A stretch of DNA of 5,024 bases from a bacterium. GTDB lineage: Bacteria; Latescibacterota; UBA2968. Within the stretch, counting starts at the first letter, position 1. Each line of letters opens with the position of its first letter. The DNA is taken from the NCBI GenBank assembly GCA_027296045.1, contig JAPUJS010000434.1, positions 1 through 5,024 of the forward strand, read 5' to 3'. A model generated the notes under the pieces. The model saw only the letters and a program-made list of their open reading frames with translations. It was not told the DNA's origin and did no database searches. A program made the translations under genes and the position numbers. This document shows, piece after piece, positions 1 to 5,024 of this stretch.

Positions 1-346
1 GGGCAGGTTTCATAAACACGATGTCGGAATAGACCAGGAAGTCCGGGCCGAGAAGGCAGGCCAGGGTATTCCGCACGGGATCGCTCGTGAGGTAGTCCTG
101 GAAAACCGGGTCGTAGACGGCCACCCGATGGAATTTGCGCAGCGGGGCGTCATCTTCAGTGCCGGCAACTTCCGGTTCAACCTGTCGGGTGATCCGGTCG
201 TCCCCTTCGCCTCCATCCAGTTCAAGAACGCGCGTTCTAAGTGCTTGGACCTGGTCGGGACTTGCAATCTGGGGAATCTTTAGGAATCCGTCGAGCCTGA
301 AACGGGACAACTGCTTTTCAGTCAGAGCCGGTTTCTGATCGGGCAT
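1..346 (-). CDS. Phytanoyl-CoA dioxygenase (PhyH) family protein, N-terminal part
   Basis: This is the first 115 codons of a probable Fe(II)/2-oxoglutarate-dependent dioxygenase; the rest lies beyond the left edge. The reading frame is open from the ATG to base 1. Seen: an N-terminal helix-type segment with LSRFRLDGFLKI (residues 13-24), the usual 'F..dGFl.i' opening of PhyH proteins, then QALRTRVLEL (34-43), DPVFQDYL (79-86), and LLGPDFLVYSDIVFMKPA (98-115). That last block is the conserved stretch that in this family leads directly into the iron-binding HxD motif, which would be just outside the window. The family hydroxylates small molecules and is very abundant in some uncultured marine phyla; the substrate here is unknown. 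AAAGGG (354-359, minus strand) sits 7 bases before the ATG. A 45-codon ORF ends 17 bases upstream, suggesting one transcript. The family call is firm; a specific function is not. Confidence 0.87.
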   Translation of the reverse strand, partial: MPDQKPALTEKQLSRFRLDGFLKIPQIASPDQVQALRTRVLELDGGEGDDRITRQVEPEVAGTEDDAPLRKFHRVAVYDPVFQDYLTSDPVRNTLACLLGPDFLVYSDIVFMKPA

Positions 347-363
347 GTGAAATCCCTTTCGAT

Positions 364-501
364 TCAGAGTTCGATCAAAACGTTTGGATATTTCTCCAGC
401 CGCGCAATCAGGCGGTTATTGTCTACCAGACGAATCTCTGCGCCATTGCAGAAATATCCGGTCAGATCCAGCAGCGTGACATCGAATTTCCAGAAAGCCA
501 T
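364..501 (-). CDS. Small hypothetical protein (45 aa) upstream of the PhyH gene
   Basis: A 45-codon ORF begins MAFWKFDVTLLDLTGYF and ends KYPNVLIEL, with a TGA stop. I do not recognise a family. Support for it being real: AGAAAGG lies 7 bases before the ATG, its codon use (many CTG Leu codons, GC-ending codons) resembles the neighbours, and only 17 bases separate its stop from the dioxygenase start on the same strand. The frame stays open upstream of the ATG to a TAG near 563, but no other start codon occurs there. The peptide has no signal sequence or membrane segment; alternating hydrophobic residues around GAEIRLVDNNRLIARLEKY (residues 20-38) suggest a beta-hairpin or a beta-alpha unit. 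It could be a small accessory protein, the tail of a decayed longer gene, or a chance ORF. Confidence 0.5.
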   Translation of the reverse strand: MAFWKFDVTLLDLTGYFCNGAEIRLVDNNRLIARLEKYPNVLIEL

Positions 502-817
502 CTGCGTACCTTTCTCTACATATCCAGGCGGTCCACAGAACCGCCATCTCGGTAAAAGCTATATCCAATCCTGCATAGACAATTATTGACTTGACTAAAA
601 GCATTTATGCCCGACATGTTACGTTTTTAATAACGGTTATAGGATCCACTGGGTCGAACACTCTGACAATCCCATCATGATACTGCTCTCCCTATAGAAA
701 GACAAGAGGAGTTGGTGGTTCACGGTGACCGATTGAATGTGTCTGTGAGATCAAGATGGCCTTTGCTTCCAAAATAGCTCGACCCAGACATCCTGCCAGT
801 AATCAAGTGAGGTCACA
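502..817. other. Divergent intergenic region with short palindromes
   Basis: This 316-base region separates the minus-strand small ORF/PhyH unit from the plus-strand enolase/mlrC unit and must hold promoters for both. It is more AT-rich than the flanking genes around 580-640. Short inverted repeats seen: GCATTTATGC (601-610, 4-base arms), ATAACGGTTAT (630-640, 5-base arms around one base), TCACGGTGA overlapping CGGTGACCG (720-731), and GTGAGGTCAC (807-816), which covers the enolase Shine-Dalgarno. Any could be an operator, but all are short. TTGACT occurs at 586-591 and 591-596 on the plus strand and TATAGA at 693-698, but no -35/-10 pair has acceptable spacing. No convincing coding sequence or RNA gene was seen in 502-817. 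Confidence 0.6.
509..515 (-). promoter_or_regulatory. Ribosome binding site of the 45-aa ORF
   Basis: AGAAAGG on the minus strand lies 7 bases before the ATG at 501. It supports that ATG and separates this frame from the longer overlapping minus-strand frame (416-604), which has no comparable site. Confidence 0.45.
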
Positions 818-2011
818 ATGAAAATTGATCATGTCGAAGCCATCAACCTCCGCTACGAGTACCCCGGTGCGAACGGATTCCAATACGCCGGTGGCACCTG
901 TACAGCACGGGTCACCACACTGGTGCGCGTACACACAGACACGGGTGAAATCGGCCTGGGATCGGTCTATTCCCACCCTGCGCTGGTCTATCTGATCGTG
1001 CGGGATCAGATCAACCCCATTCTCCAGGGTGAAGACCCCACGCAGGTTGAAGCGTTGTGGGAAAAAATGTATGGCCTCACACGAAGGTATGGTCAGAAAG
1101 GAGTCGCGCTGTCGGCCATCGGCGGTGTGGACACAGCTTTGTGGGATTTGAAAGGAAAGGCCGAGGGAAAACCGATCCGTGAACTGCTCGGCGGTAGGCA
1201 GAACACCTGTCCGGCCTATGCCAGCGGCCTGCTCTGGAAAGACATCAACGACCTGGCAAAAGAGGCGGCGCAACATATTGAGGATGGATTCCGCCGCGTT
1301 AAAATGCGCCTGGCCCGCAGCGAAGACTACGACGTGGCAGCGGTCAAAGCCGTGAGGAAAGCCATCGGACCGGACCACGACATCATGGCCGACGGATCAA
1401 TGCGCTACCACCTTGACCTTGCCCGGCGAATGGGTGATTTCCTGGCAGAACAGGGCGTCTTCTGGTTCGAAGAACCCTTTGCTCCTGAAGACCTGGATTT
1501 ATACGCTGCCCTGCGGGGCACGGTTGGCATCCCCATTTCAGCCGGTGAAAACGAATTTGGATTGCACGGATTTAGAGAACTCGTTCGAATGAAAGCGGTA
1601 GACATCGTTCAGCCCGACGCCAGTCGAGGCGGTGGCATCACGGTGGTACACCGGGTGGCGAAACTCGCGCAGGAGCACGGACTCAGAGTCGCCCCGCATA
1701 CCTGGAGCGATGCCGTCGCCATTACGGCAAACGCGCAAGTCGTCTCGGCCATCCCAAACGGCATCACCGTCGAAATCGACCGCACGGGCACGCCCTTCGT
1801 AGAAGACCTCCTGGTCGAACCCCTCACCGTCACAAACGGAGAACTGCAATTAAGCGATCGGCCGGGCCTCGGGATCGATCTGAATATGGACGTGGTGGAC
1901 CGGCTGCGAATGGACGATCCCCTCTCAATTCCCGAAGGATCGTATTCGGATATGGTCTTCGGCAAGGCCTATCTCCCGCCATCCTTACCCTACGTGGAGA
2001 AAGCATCATGA
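818..2011 (+). CDS. Enolase-superfamily enzyme, mandelate racemase/muconate lactonizing type
   Basis: A complete 397-residue protein, normal for the family. Seen: an N-terminal capping domain (about 1-125, with ALSAIGGVDTALWDLKGK at 98-115), then a TIM-barrel. The Mg2+ ligands are D192 (IMADGS), E218 (FWFEEP) and E244 (SAGENE), spaced 26 and 26 as in mandelate racemase. The general acid/base set is K162-M-R164, D267 (QPDAS) and H294 (APHTW), with E319 (VEID) in the last strand. Known of the family: proton abstraction next to a carboxylate, giving racemisation or dehydration, commonly of acid sugars. Odd: the usual K-x-K is K-x-R. The Asp-His dyad argues for the MR subgroup; an acid-sugar dehydratase or epimerase is likely, but the substrate is not readable. 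GAGG (809-812) lies 5 bases before the ATG. The stop overlaps the next gene as ATGA. Probably cytoplasmic; no signal peptide. Confidence 0.93.
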   Translation: MKIDHVEAINLRYEYPGANGFQYAGGTCTARVTTLVRVHTDTGEIGLGSVYSHPALVYLIVRDQINPILQGEDPTQVEALWEKMYGLTRRYGQKGVALSAIGGVDTALWDLKGKAEGKPIRELLGGRQNTCPAYASGLLWKDINDLAKEAAQHIEDGFRRVKMRLARSEDYDVAAVKAVRKAIGPDHDIMADGSMRYHLDLARRMGDFLAEQGVFWFEEPFAPEDLDLYAALRGTVGIPISAGENEFGLHGFRELVRMKAVDIVQPDASRGGGITVVHRVAKLAQEHGLRVAPHTWSDAVAITANAQVVSAIPNGITVEIDRTGTPFVEDLLVEPLTVTNGELQLSDRPGLGIDLNMDVVDRLRMDDPLSIPEGSYSDMVFGKAYLPPSLPYVEKAS

Positions 2012-3501
2012 GCCGTTTCCGGGTGGCCATCGGATCCATCTTTACAGAATGCAACCAGCTCGGAGGCGTCGTCATCGACCTTTCCTGGTTCGAGCGCTAT
2101 ACGCTGGCTCGGGGAGAAGACATCCTGGACATCGACTCGGGCGTCGTGGGCGGTATGTTGAACATCCTGAAGGACCATCAGACAGACCCCGCCCCCCTGA
2201 TTTTTGCCAGCACCTGCCCGGGCGGTCCTATTGCCTCCGACTGTTATGCCCAATTGAAAGCAGAATTGCTCAACCGTCTCAAAACAGCGCTCCCGGTGGA
2301 CGGCGTCCTGCTGCCCCTGCACGGCGCAGCAACCGTCGAAGACGTAGACGATCCCGAAGGCGATCTCATCCAGTCCGTTCGAGAGATCGTGGGCGCTCAA
2401 ATCCCCATCGTCGCCACACTGGACCTGCACGCCCACGTCACGGCAGACATGGTCCGGCACGCCGACGCCCTGGTCGCCTGGGAAACCTATCCTCACCGGG
2501 ACACGTACACGACAGGCGAACGTGGTGCCCGATTGCTGATGGACACCCTGGAAGGCAAATGCCGCCCCCAAATGGCCATGGCAAAAGTCCCGGTCATCAC
2601 AAGCGCTATCCGGGGATCCACGGAAGGAAACGACCCCTTCGCCGACCTGATGCGACACGCCAAATCACACGAGGGGCAAAACAGTATCCTCTCAACCAGC
2701 GTCTTCCTCATCCATCCCTACCTGGATCAGGCAGATATGGGCAGCGGATGCGTCGTGGTCGCAGATGGCGACCTGGACCGGGCCGAATCATTGGCCAGGG
2801 AAGTAGCAACCATGTACTGGGCACGAAGATTCGACCTGGAACCCGAGGCCTTCACCCCGGCAGAAGCGATCGAAAAGGGACGGAAAATCGATGCTGGCCC
2901 GATTGTTCTAGTAGAAGCGTCAGACTGTTGTGGGGGTGGCGCGGTCGGCGACAGCATCGCCACGCTCAGCGCCCTGATCGAAGCAAAGGTGACAGGCATT
3001 GTCCAGGTCGTAGACCCGGAAACGGCCGCAACCTGCCACCAGGCCGGCGTCGGCACGGAGATCACAGTCCCCCTGGGGCACAAGTTGGACCCCCGATGGG
3101 GGAAACCCATTACCGTCACCGGGCGGGTTGTGAGACTCGGCGACGGGCGATTTACATATACCGGCGGCATCTGGGACGGCGTGGAAGGCGAAATGGGTCC
3201 CTCGGCGATCCTGGCCGTCGGAAACGTCCAGATTCTAGTCGCCTCTTACGGAACCTACGACTGGCTGGACGAACAATATCGCAGTCTAAATCTGGACCCG
3301 TCAGCCGCCAAATTCGTGGTGGCCAAAAATCCGATGAACTATCGGATCGCGTATGGCGAAATTGCAAAGCAAGTCTTTGTACTGAACACACCCGGTCCGA
3401 CTCCGCCCACAGTCCGGCACGTCAAATTCCGAAACCTGAAACGGCCTTACTTCCCGCTGGATGAAGAAATTCCGGGATTGACACCAGTGATCCTCCGATA
3501 G
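2008..3501 (+). CDS. M81 family metallopeptidase (MlrC-like)
   Basis: A complete 497-residue protein, the usual length for MlrC proteins, with an N-terminal catalytic domain (about 5-290) and the MlrC C-terminal domain (about 300-480). Seen: TECNQ (13-17, E14; HETN-type in many relatives), LPLHGA (102-107, H105), EGD (117-119), TLDLHAHVT (137-145, D139 and H141), ETYPHRDTYTTGERGA (159-174, H163), and ASDCCGGGAVGDS (304-316), the family's glycine-rich motif. E14, H105, D139, H141 and H163 match in spacing the Glu-His-Asp-His-His set I recall for the zinc site of microcystin-degrading MlrC. The late 'VKS..HFR' motif reads VAKNPMNYR here (438-446). MlrC cleaves linear microcystin peptides; most relatives have unknown substrates, and toxin degradation should not be assumed. 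GGAG (1996-1999) lies 8 bases before the ATG, inside the upstream gene, so translation is probably coupled. A hairpin terminator follows the stop. Confidence 0.93.
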   Translation: MSRFRVAIGSIFTECNQLGGVVIDLSWFERYTLARGEDILDIDSGVVGGMLNILKDHQTDPAPLIFASTCPGGPIASDCYAQLKAELLNRLKTALPVDGVLLPLHGAATVEDVDDPEGDLIQSVREIVGAQIPIVATLDLHAHVTADMVRHADALVAWETYPHRDTYTTGERGARLLMDTLEGKCRPQMAMAKVPVITSAIRGSTEGNDPFADLMRHAKSHEGQNSILSTSVFLIHPYLDQADMGSGCVVVADGDLDRAESLAREVATMYWARRFDLEPEAFTPAEAIEKGRKIDAGPIVLVEASDCCGGGAVGDSIATLSALIEAKVTGIVQVVDPETAATCHQAGVGTEITVPLGHKLDPRWGKPITVTGRVVRLGDGRFTYTGGIWDGVEGEMGPSAILAVGNVQILVASYGTYDWLDEQYRSLNLDPSAAKFVVAKNPMNYRIAYGEIAKQVFVLNTPGPTPPTVRHVKFRNLKRPYFPLDEEIPGLTPVILR

Positions 3502-3503
3502 AC

Positions 3504-3534
3504 AAACGGTCAACCCAAATGGTTGACCGTTTTT
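3504..3534 (+). terminator. Intrinsic terminator after the mlrC-like gene
   Basis: Perfect 12-base arms AAACGGTCAACC (3504-3515) and GGTTGACCGTTT (3521-3532) flank a CAAAT loop and run into TTTTT (3530-3534). It starts 3 bases after the TAG stop, so it ends the enolase/mlrC transcript. Read from the minus strand, the stem is followed by only three T residues, so it may act weakly on the convergent nucleotidyltransferase transcript as well. Confidence 0.9.
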
Positions 3535-3570
3535 ATGATGCACACCGCGACCTTGACAAGATGCTCAGCT

Positions 3571-4395
3571 TCATTCCTTTGTTATCGCTTCTCTCCAGGA
3601 ACCCAACCTGTGTGAAAGATCACCTTCTCCGTAGTGACTCAGGCAATCTCTATAAATATCGATAAATCGACAATAGAGAGGAACAAGCCCTTTGTTTAAC
3701 AGTTTGACGACTTCATCTGACGATTCGGGTAATGATTCCTGACGCCATAGATATGCCCGCTGTACTAACGCTGCATCATGGCCCGAAAAGTGATCGACGT
3801 AATATTGAAAAGATACGTCGTTACCCGCAATCTCTCCTGTTCTCTCCAGATAGATAAACCGCGCAGGGAAAAGAACCGTTTTTGTAACATATACAGTCCC
3901 TTTGGAGGCGACCAGACTACAGTTATGAAACTCCTCAATTCTCTCATCACTTCCCAGGAGATCCAGTGCGAATTCTGCTCCTGAGATCTCAAGTTCCTTC
4001 TTTGTCGGCCGAATCAGATTGCGCCTCACATCTTGGCCAGATAAAAGCAATGCATGATCAATGAGATCCAGTCGATCAAATGGAGGATAACGCCCGGCGT
4101 CTACAACACCGTTGATTGAATCGACCGACCCCCAGAATATGGAGACCTTATTCTGAACTGTGGCGCTGCGTGCCAATGCTTTTGAGAGCACAGAATCAAT
4201 GATACTTCCGTCTTGCGGCCGCAGTGGACCATCCAGAATGATACCGATATCGATATCACTTGCGACTTCACTGAAACTACCTCTCGCCAAACTTCCCATG
4301 ATATAAACAGCAAGACATCTTTCTTTGAAAGTTGATTCGCTTAATGAAAGGACTTCCTGCACCAGTAACCTTATTTTTTGATTGCTTGTTTGCAC
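3571..4395 (-). CDS. AadA-like nucleotidyltransferase domain protein
   Basis: A 274-residue protein with a GTG start. Seen: the polymerase-beta-fold nucleotidyltransferase signature MGSLARGSFSEVASDIDIGI (33-52), with GS at 34-35 and the metal-binding pair D47 and D49. DHALLLSGQDVRR (113-125) resembles the hydrophobic strand after the fold. Helical C-terminal sequence LFPARFIYLERTGEIAGNDV (175-194) followed by YYVDHF resembles the AadA C-terminal domain ('R.wY...TGkIApKDVA'). AadA enzymes adenylylate streptomycin and spectinomycin. Odd: the strand where AadA has its catalytic glutamate (LEVTVV type) reads NKVSIF (82-87), with Lys83 at the expected position, so activity or substrate may differ. 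It should not be called a resistance gene from this evidence. GC is lower than in neighbours (sampled lines 43-50% versus 53-67% in the mlrC-like gene), hinting at different origin. It is convergent with the mlrC-like gene and divergent from the propeller gene. Confidence 0.85.
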   Translation of the reverse strand: MQTSNQKIRLLVQEVLSLSESTFKERCLAVYIMGSLARGSFSEVASDIDIGIILDGPLRPQDGSIIDSVLSKALARSATVQNKVSIFWGSVDSINGVVDAGRYPPFDRLDLIDHALLLSGQDVRRNLIRPTKKELEISGAEFALDLLGSDERIEEFHNCSLVASKGTVYVTKTVLFPARFIYLERTGEIAGNDVSFQYYVDHFSGHDAALVQRAYLWRQESLPESSDEVVKLLNKGLVPLYCRFIDIYRDCLSHYGEGDLSHRLGSWREAITKE

Positions 4396-4401
4396 CCTTA
4401 A

Positions 4402-4410
4402 CCCCTTCTT
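4402..4410 (-). promoter_or_regulatory. Ribosome binding site supporting the GTG start
   Basis: AAGAAGGGG on the minus strand ends 6 bases before the GTG at 4395. No ATG in this frame has a comparable site, so it decides the GTG start of the nucleotidyltransferase. Confidence 0.6.
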
Positions 4411-4434
4411 GTCCTGTCAAGCCGGCACAATCAA

Positions 4435-4447
4435 GAGATGCCATCTC
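4435..4447. promoter_or_regulatory. 13-base near-perfect palindrome, possible operator
   Basis: GAGATGCCATCTC has 6-base arms (GAGATG and CATCTC) around a single C. It lies in the 106-base region between two divergent starts, 39 bases from the nucleotidyltransferase start and 54 from the propeller start. Its size and symmetry fit a dimeric repressor site that could affect both genes. No -35/-10 pair is clear around it, so the role is inferred from position only. Confidence 0.35.
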
Positions 4448-4486
4448 GTAGATCAGCCAGATCGTATTCTGTCTTAAACACAGCCA

Positions 4487-4493
4487 TAAGGAG
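4487..4493 (+). promoter_or_regulatory. Ribosome binding site of the propeller gene
   Basis: TAAGGAG, an almost full Shine-Dalgarno match, lies 8 bases before the ATG at 4502. It favours that start over the in-frame ATG at 4556, which lacks one. Confidence 0.75.
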
Positions 4494-4501
4494 ACCGCCC
4501 A

Positions 4502-5024
4502 ATGGGCCTTCAAAACGCACCCTGGCAGCGTCTGGACCAACCAGCGCTCTCTTCAATGACCACGCATCAGACCTGGTGCCGCGTCACCCTCTATAACCCC
4601 ACCGTTCTCAAAGTCGGCGGAACCTATAAAATGTGGTACCTGGGCAACCGTTCCCAAACGCGGGTCAGTGACATGGATCTGGGTTACGCCACTTCCGACG
4701 ATGGCCTGCACTGGACCGAACATCCCGACAACCCCATCCTCACCGGCGATGACCTGCCCGAAACATACTGCTGGCAGACCCCCCACGTGATCTTGGATGA
4801 AAACCGCTACAGGATGTGGTTTGTAATGAGCACCAGCCAGCGTAACGACCGGGGAGTCCAGATCTCATATGCCCAGCAACTCGGCTATGCCGAAAGTCCC
4901 GACGGGCTCTCCTGGAAGGTCCATCCGGAGCCGCTCTACCCCAGCGGCCGGCGGCCCTGCGTCCTCAAGGACGGACCAAATGCATACCGTATGTGGATGA
5001 ACTCCTCTCCCGAACCCGATGGAG
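4502..5024 (+). CDS. Glycosidase-like beta-propeller protein, N-terminal part
   Basis: 174 codons are present and the frame is open to the right edge. Seen: repeating propeller-blade signatures. YNPTVLKVGGTYKMWYLG (31-48) is followed by LGYATSDDGLHWTEHP (60-75); YRMWFVM (103-109) is followed by LGYAESPDGLSWKVHP (127-142); YRMWMNS (162-168) opens the next unit. The pattern of 'Y.MWy.g ... lGyA.S.DGl.W..hp.nP' is typical of five-bladed propellers related to GH32, GH43, GH68 and GH130, which act on glycosidic bonds or glycosyl phosphates. Catalytic acids cannot be assigned with confidence because the C-terminal half is missing; a non-catalytic propeller is possible. No signal peptide is visible, so a cytoplasmic enzyme acting on imported oligosaccharide is more likely than a secreted one. 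It may start an operon continuing rightward. Confidence 0.8.
   Translation, partial: MGLQNAPWQRLDQPALSSMTTHQTWCRVTLYNPTVLKVGGTYKMWYLGNRSQTRVSDMDLGYATSDDGLHWTEHPDNPILTGDDLPETYCWQTPHVILDENRYRMWFVMSTSQRNDRGVQISYAQQLGYAESPDGLSWKVHPEPLYPSGRRPCVLKDGPNAYRMWMNSSPEPDG

Noticed and set aside
416..604. A 62-codon minus-strand open frame with a hydrophobic start
   Set aside because: Its second half is a shifted reading of the 45-codon ORF, and it has no good ribosome binding site.
714..776. A short GTG-initiated leader ORF after the GAGGAG at 706-711
   Set aside because: The GTG is only about 2-3 bases from the purine-rich stretch, too close for normal initiation, and the 20-residue peptide shows no attenuator-like run of codons.
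803..1378. A 191-codon minus-strand open frame
   Set aside because: It is antisense to the enolase-superfamily N-terminus, with no recognisable motif; a shadow.
1990..2658. A 222-codon minus-strand open frame
   Set aside because: It is antisense to the enolase/mlrC junction and the M81 catalytic domain, lacks a recognisable family, and is explained by codon bias of the sense gene.
2049..3464. A 471-codon plus-strand open frame overlapping the mlrC-like gene
   Set aside because: Its product is a low-complexity Arg/Pro/Gly-rich sequence with no fold signature, as expected from an out-of-frame reading of a GC-rich gene. The M81 frame has all family motifs.
3571..4395. Calling the nucleotidyltransferase an MNT/HEPN toxin-antitoxin partner or an antibiotic resistance gene
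   Set aside because: No HEPN-type gene is adjacent, the protein is longer than typical MNT antitoxins and has an AadA-type C-terminus; the missing catalytic acid argues against assuming resistance.
4415..4420. A perfect TTGACA on the minus strand upstream of the nucleotidyltransferase
   Set aside because: A -10 box at the usual spacing would fall on the GTG start codon, and the sequence there (GGGTGC) does not resemble one.
1..5024. CRISPR arrays, tRNA or rRNA genes, insertion sequences
   Set aside because: No regularly spaced repeats, cloverleaf-type sequence, transposase or terminal inverted repeats were seen on either strand.

Overview
The window looks like chromosomal DNA from an uncultured, moderately high-GC bacterium with an oxidative, small-molecule-degrading lifestyle. 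A PhyH-type dioxygenase, a mandelate-racemase-type enolase-superfamily enzyme, an MlrC-type M81 metallopeptidase and a glycosidase-like beta-propeller together recall Latescibacterota/Poribacteria-like marine or sponge-associated genomes. That placement is inference from gene content; no rRNA or taxonomic marker is present.

Layout. (1) Bases 1-501, minus strand: the first 115 codons of a phytanoyl-CoA dioxygenase family protein (the gene runs off the left edge), preceded 17 bases upstream by a 45-codon small ORF with its own ribosome binding site. (2) Bases 502-817: divergent intergenic region with several short palindromes and no convincing promoter. (3) Bases 818-3501, plus strand: an enolase-superfamily gene and an mlrC-like gene joined by an ATGA overlap and closed by a strong intrinsic terminator. 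(4) Bases 3571-4395, minus strand: an AadA-like nucleotidyltransferase with a GTG start, clearly more AT-rich than its neighbours and convergent with the mlrC-like gene. (5) Bases 4396-4501: a divergent intergenic region with a 13-base near-perfect palindrome. (6) Bases 4502-5024, plus strand: the start of a beta-propeller protein of the GH32/43/130-like type, cut by the right edge.

How the genes may work together. The enolase-superfamily enzyme and the MlrC-like hydrolase are almost certainly co-translated, so they probably act on one substrate or in one pathway, perhaps acid-sugar or amide catabolism; the substrate cannot be read from sequence. The dioxygenase and propeller fit a catabolic neighbourhood but are in separate transcription units. 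The nucleotidyltransferase looks like an insertion of different origin.

I found no CRISPR array, tRNA, rRNA, insertion sequence or recognisable defence system, and no clear evidence for a wholly new system. The items most worth a second look are the enolase/MlrC pair with its K-x-R catalytic motif, the nucleotidyltransferase that lacks an acid at the expected third catalytic position, and the 45-residue ORF.
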